The position numbers and the translations under genes are program-made. A DNA stretch of 64,000 bases, taken from NCBI GenBank assembly GCA_030539295.1, contig JAUNSJ010000009.1, forward strand, positions 1-64,000, read 5' to 3'. The notes beneath the pieces were generated by a model. The model ran no database searches, was not told the DNA's origin, and saw only the letters and a program-made list of their open reading frames with translations. Below are positions 63,089 to 64,000 of the stretch, one piece after another. The number at the start of each line of letters is the position of its first letter. The stretch's first letter is position 1. The DNA is from Planctomycetia bacterium. Its GTDB lineage: Bacteria > Planctomycetota > Planctomycetia > Pirellulales > Thermoguttaceae.

Positions 63089-64000
63089 ATGTCGAGAATA
63101 TCCAATTACTGTTACATATTAGTTTTCGCGCTGATTTTTACCGCAGCAACGGTCTTTGCAAGCGACGAGGCCGTCGATGATTGTGCAAACCTGCCTGCTG
63201 ATAATGGTTTTCAAGACCATGAAATCATTAAGCTCAACGGATACGCCAATAGCGAGCAATACCCGGCACAATTCAGACTATTAAGCGAAAATTGGAACGC
63301 TCAAGTCTATGTGCCGGGCTTGACCTATCTGGAAGACAAGAATCGCGTTCTGCTGCTAATGAGTACTTGCGGGACTAATCGTCGCTCACTCTTAATGGAA
63401 AGTGATGATTTGGGGCAAACATGGACGAAACCACATTTCTTACTTAATACCGAACGAATACCAGAAGTGTCTGGTATTGGAATTACTACGCTTGGTGGAA
63501 GTAAAGTTTTTCTTTATCGTGGCTATAATCGTGCATTAAGTAATGACTATGGCGAAACGTGGCAAACGGTGAGTAAATTAGATCCGCCCGAGGGTAAGCC
63601 CGCATGGGATCTTTGGGACCCACCACTGGTTGTGCGAAAGGAAAATAATACGATCGTCTATGAGACAGGTCATTATGCAGACGTTTTGGATAATGGTGGC
63701 TATCATAGTCAGGCATATATTCGATGGACGATTGGTCGTGATGGTGAGTTTCCGGATTTGACCTCCTGGTCGAAGCCAATAAAAGTTCCACAATGGGACT
63801 ATATAAATGAAGTCTTTCTGGCCCAGGCACCTGATGGAAATCTTGTCGCCGCCTGCCGCACCGATAACAGAACATGGTGGCTTGATCAAGTTTCCGGGTT
63901 ACAAACGACGGTATCGTCGGACGGTGGTCAAACCTGGTCTGAACCCTTTGTTGTCTCAGAGGCAAGCGGTATGCATCCAGACATAGTAACTTTGCCTGAC
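63089..64000 (+). CDS. exported BNR/Asp-box sialidase-like protein, partial
   Basis: Starts at the ATG at 63089 and runs open to the end of the window (304 codons seen, C-terminus missing). Signal peptide about residues 5-24 (CYILVFALIFTAATVFA). Asp boxes SDDLGQTW, SNDYGETW and SSDGGQTW. It differs from the preceding protein and probably has a separate substrate range. 75 bases after the first sialidase-like gene, same operon. Confidence 0.8.
   Translation, partial: MSRISNYCYILVFALIFTAATVFASDEAVDDCANLPADNGFQDHEIIKLNGYANSEQYPAQFRLLSENWNAQVYVPGLTYLEDKNRVLLLMSTCGTNRRSLLMESDDLGQTWTKPHFLLNTERIPEVSGIGITTLGGSKVFLYRGYNRALSNDYGETWQTVSKLDPPEGKPAWDLWDPPLVVRKENNTIVYETGHYADVLDNGGYHSQAYIRWTIGRDGEFPDLTSWSKPIKVPQWDYINEVFLAQAPDGNLVAACRTDNRTWWLDQVSGLQTTVSSDGGQTWSEPFVVSEASGMHPDIVTLPD

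Noticed and set aside
1..64000. CRISPR arrays, tRNA/rRNA genes, transposases, attachment sites
   Set aside because: None seen on reading; a computed search (tRNAscan-SE, CRISPR finder) would be needed to exclude tRNA fully.

Overview
The window looks like a chromosome segment of a planctomycete (Pirellulales-like, possibly host- or gut-associated). The main evidence is four DUF1559 genes with the type IV pilin-like start [14 protein letters not shown], each ending in the SYHSGGVN...DGSVRF type of motif. Small planctomycete-type lipoproteins, TAT-exported Gfo/Idh/MocA enzymes, SGNH hydrolases, an S46 peptidase and dispersed single housekeeping genes (aspS, punA, uvrA, thpR, nnrE, fliR, scpB, moxR) point the same way. 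I saw no rRNA, tRNA, CRISPR array, insertion sequence or prophage.

Layout. 0.4-2.7 kb (-): secreted TPR/HEAT protein and transglutaminase-like protein. 2.9-6.7 kb (+): alpha/beta hydrolase, aspS, punA. 6.8-10.1 kb (-): a large UvrA. 10.2-14.8 kb (+): SGNH hydrolase, DUF1559, lipoprotein, second DUF1559; three of these genes are preceded by copies of one structured leader. 14.9-17.7 kb: KAS III-like enzyme (-) and exported oxidoreductase (+). 17.9-27.0 kb (+): thpR, then a compact four-gene membrane operon (GAP1-N2-like protein, coiled-coil membrane protein, GYF-domain membrane protein, MotA/TolQ/ExbB-like channel), then nnrE. 27-35.3 kb: SGNH hydrolase, fliR, HtrA-like protease, small lipoprotein, small membrane protein, scpB, S46 peptidase. 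35.7-39.6 kb (+): three exported proteins. 40.1-47.4 kb (+): DUF1559 plus lipoprotein, a large exported TIM-barrel-like protein, a beta-helix protein; then moxR. 48.6-57.2 kb (-): one tightly packed operon: GntR/LacI hybrid regulator, ceramidase-like hydrolase, Kelch-SSS transporter (broken by one base), DapA/NanA-type aldolase, two small related proteins, SDR, aldo/keto reductase. 57.5-64 kb: TAT-exported protein (-), a second GntR/LacI regulator (+), DUF1559, lipoprotein, and two BNR/Asp-box sialidase-like proteins, the last cut by the window end.

How the genes work together. The right end reads as a carbohydrate-scavenging locus, probably for sialic acid or a related sugar acid: exported Asp-box proteins, a Kelch mutarotase domain fused to a sodium symporter, a lyase-type aldolase and redox enzymes, under paired GntR/LacI regulators. 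The promoter and a dyad operator are visible at 57.3-57.4 kb.

Three points deserve most attention. (1) A repeated leader at 10.3, 11.4 and 13.6 kb has an 18-nt inverted repeat whose sequence differs but whose symmetry is kept, followed directly by a near-invariant 14-nt core and a second hairpin. (2) Poly-G tracts of 10, 13 and 10 bases lie just after the start codons of three DUF1559 genes, and two are one base out of frame: phase variation or homopolymer error. (3) The 18.5-26.2 kb membrane operon is an uncharacterised system.
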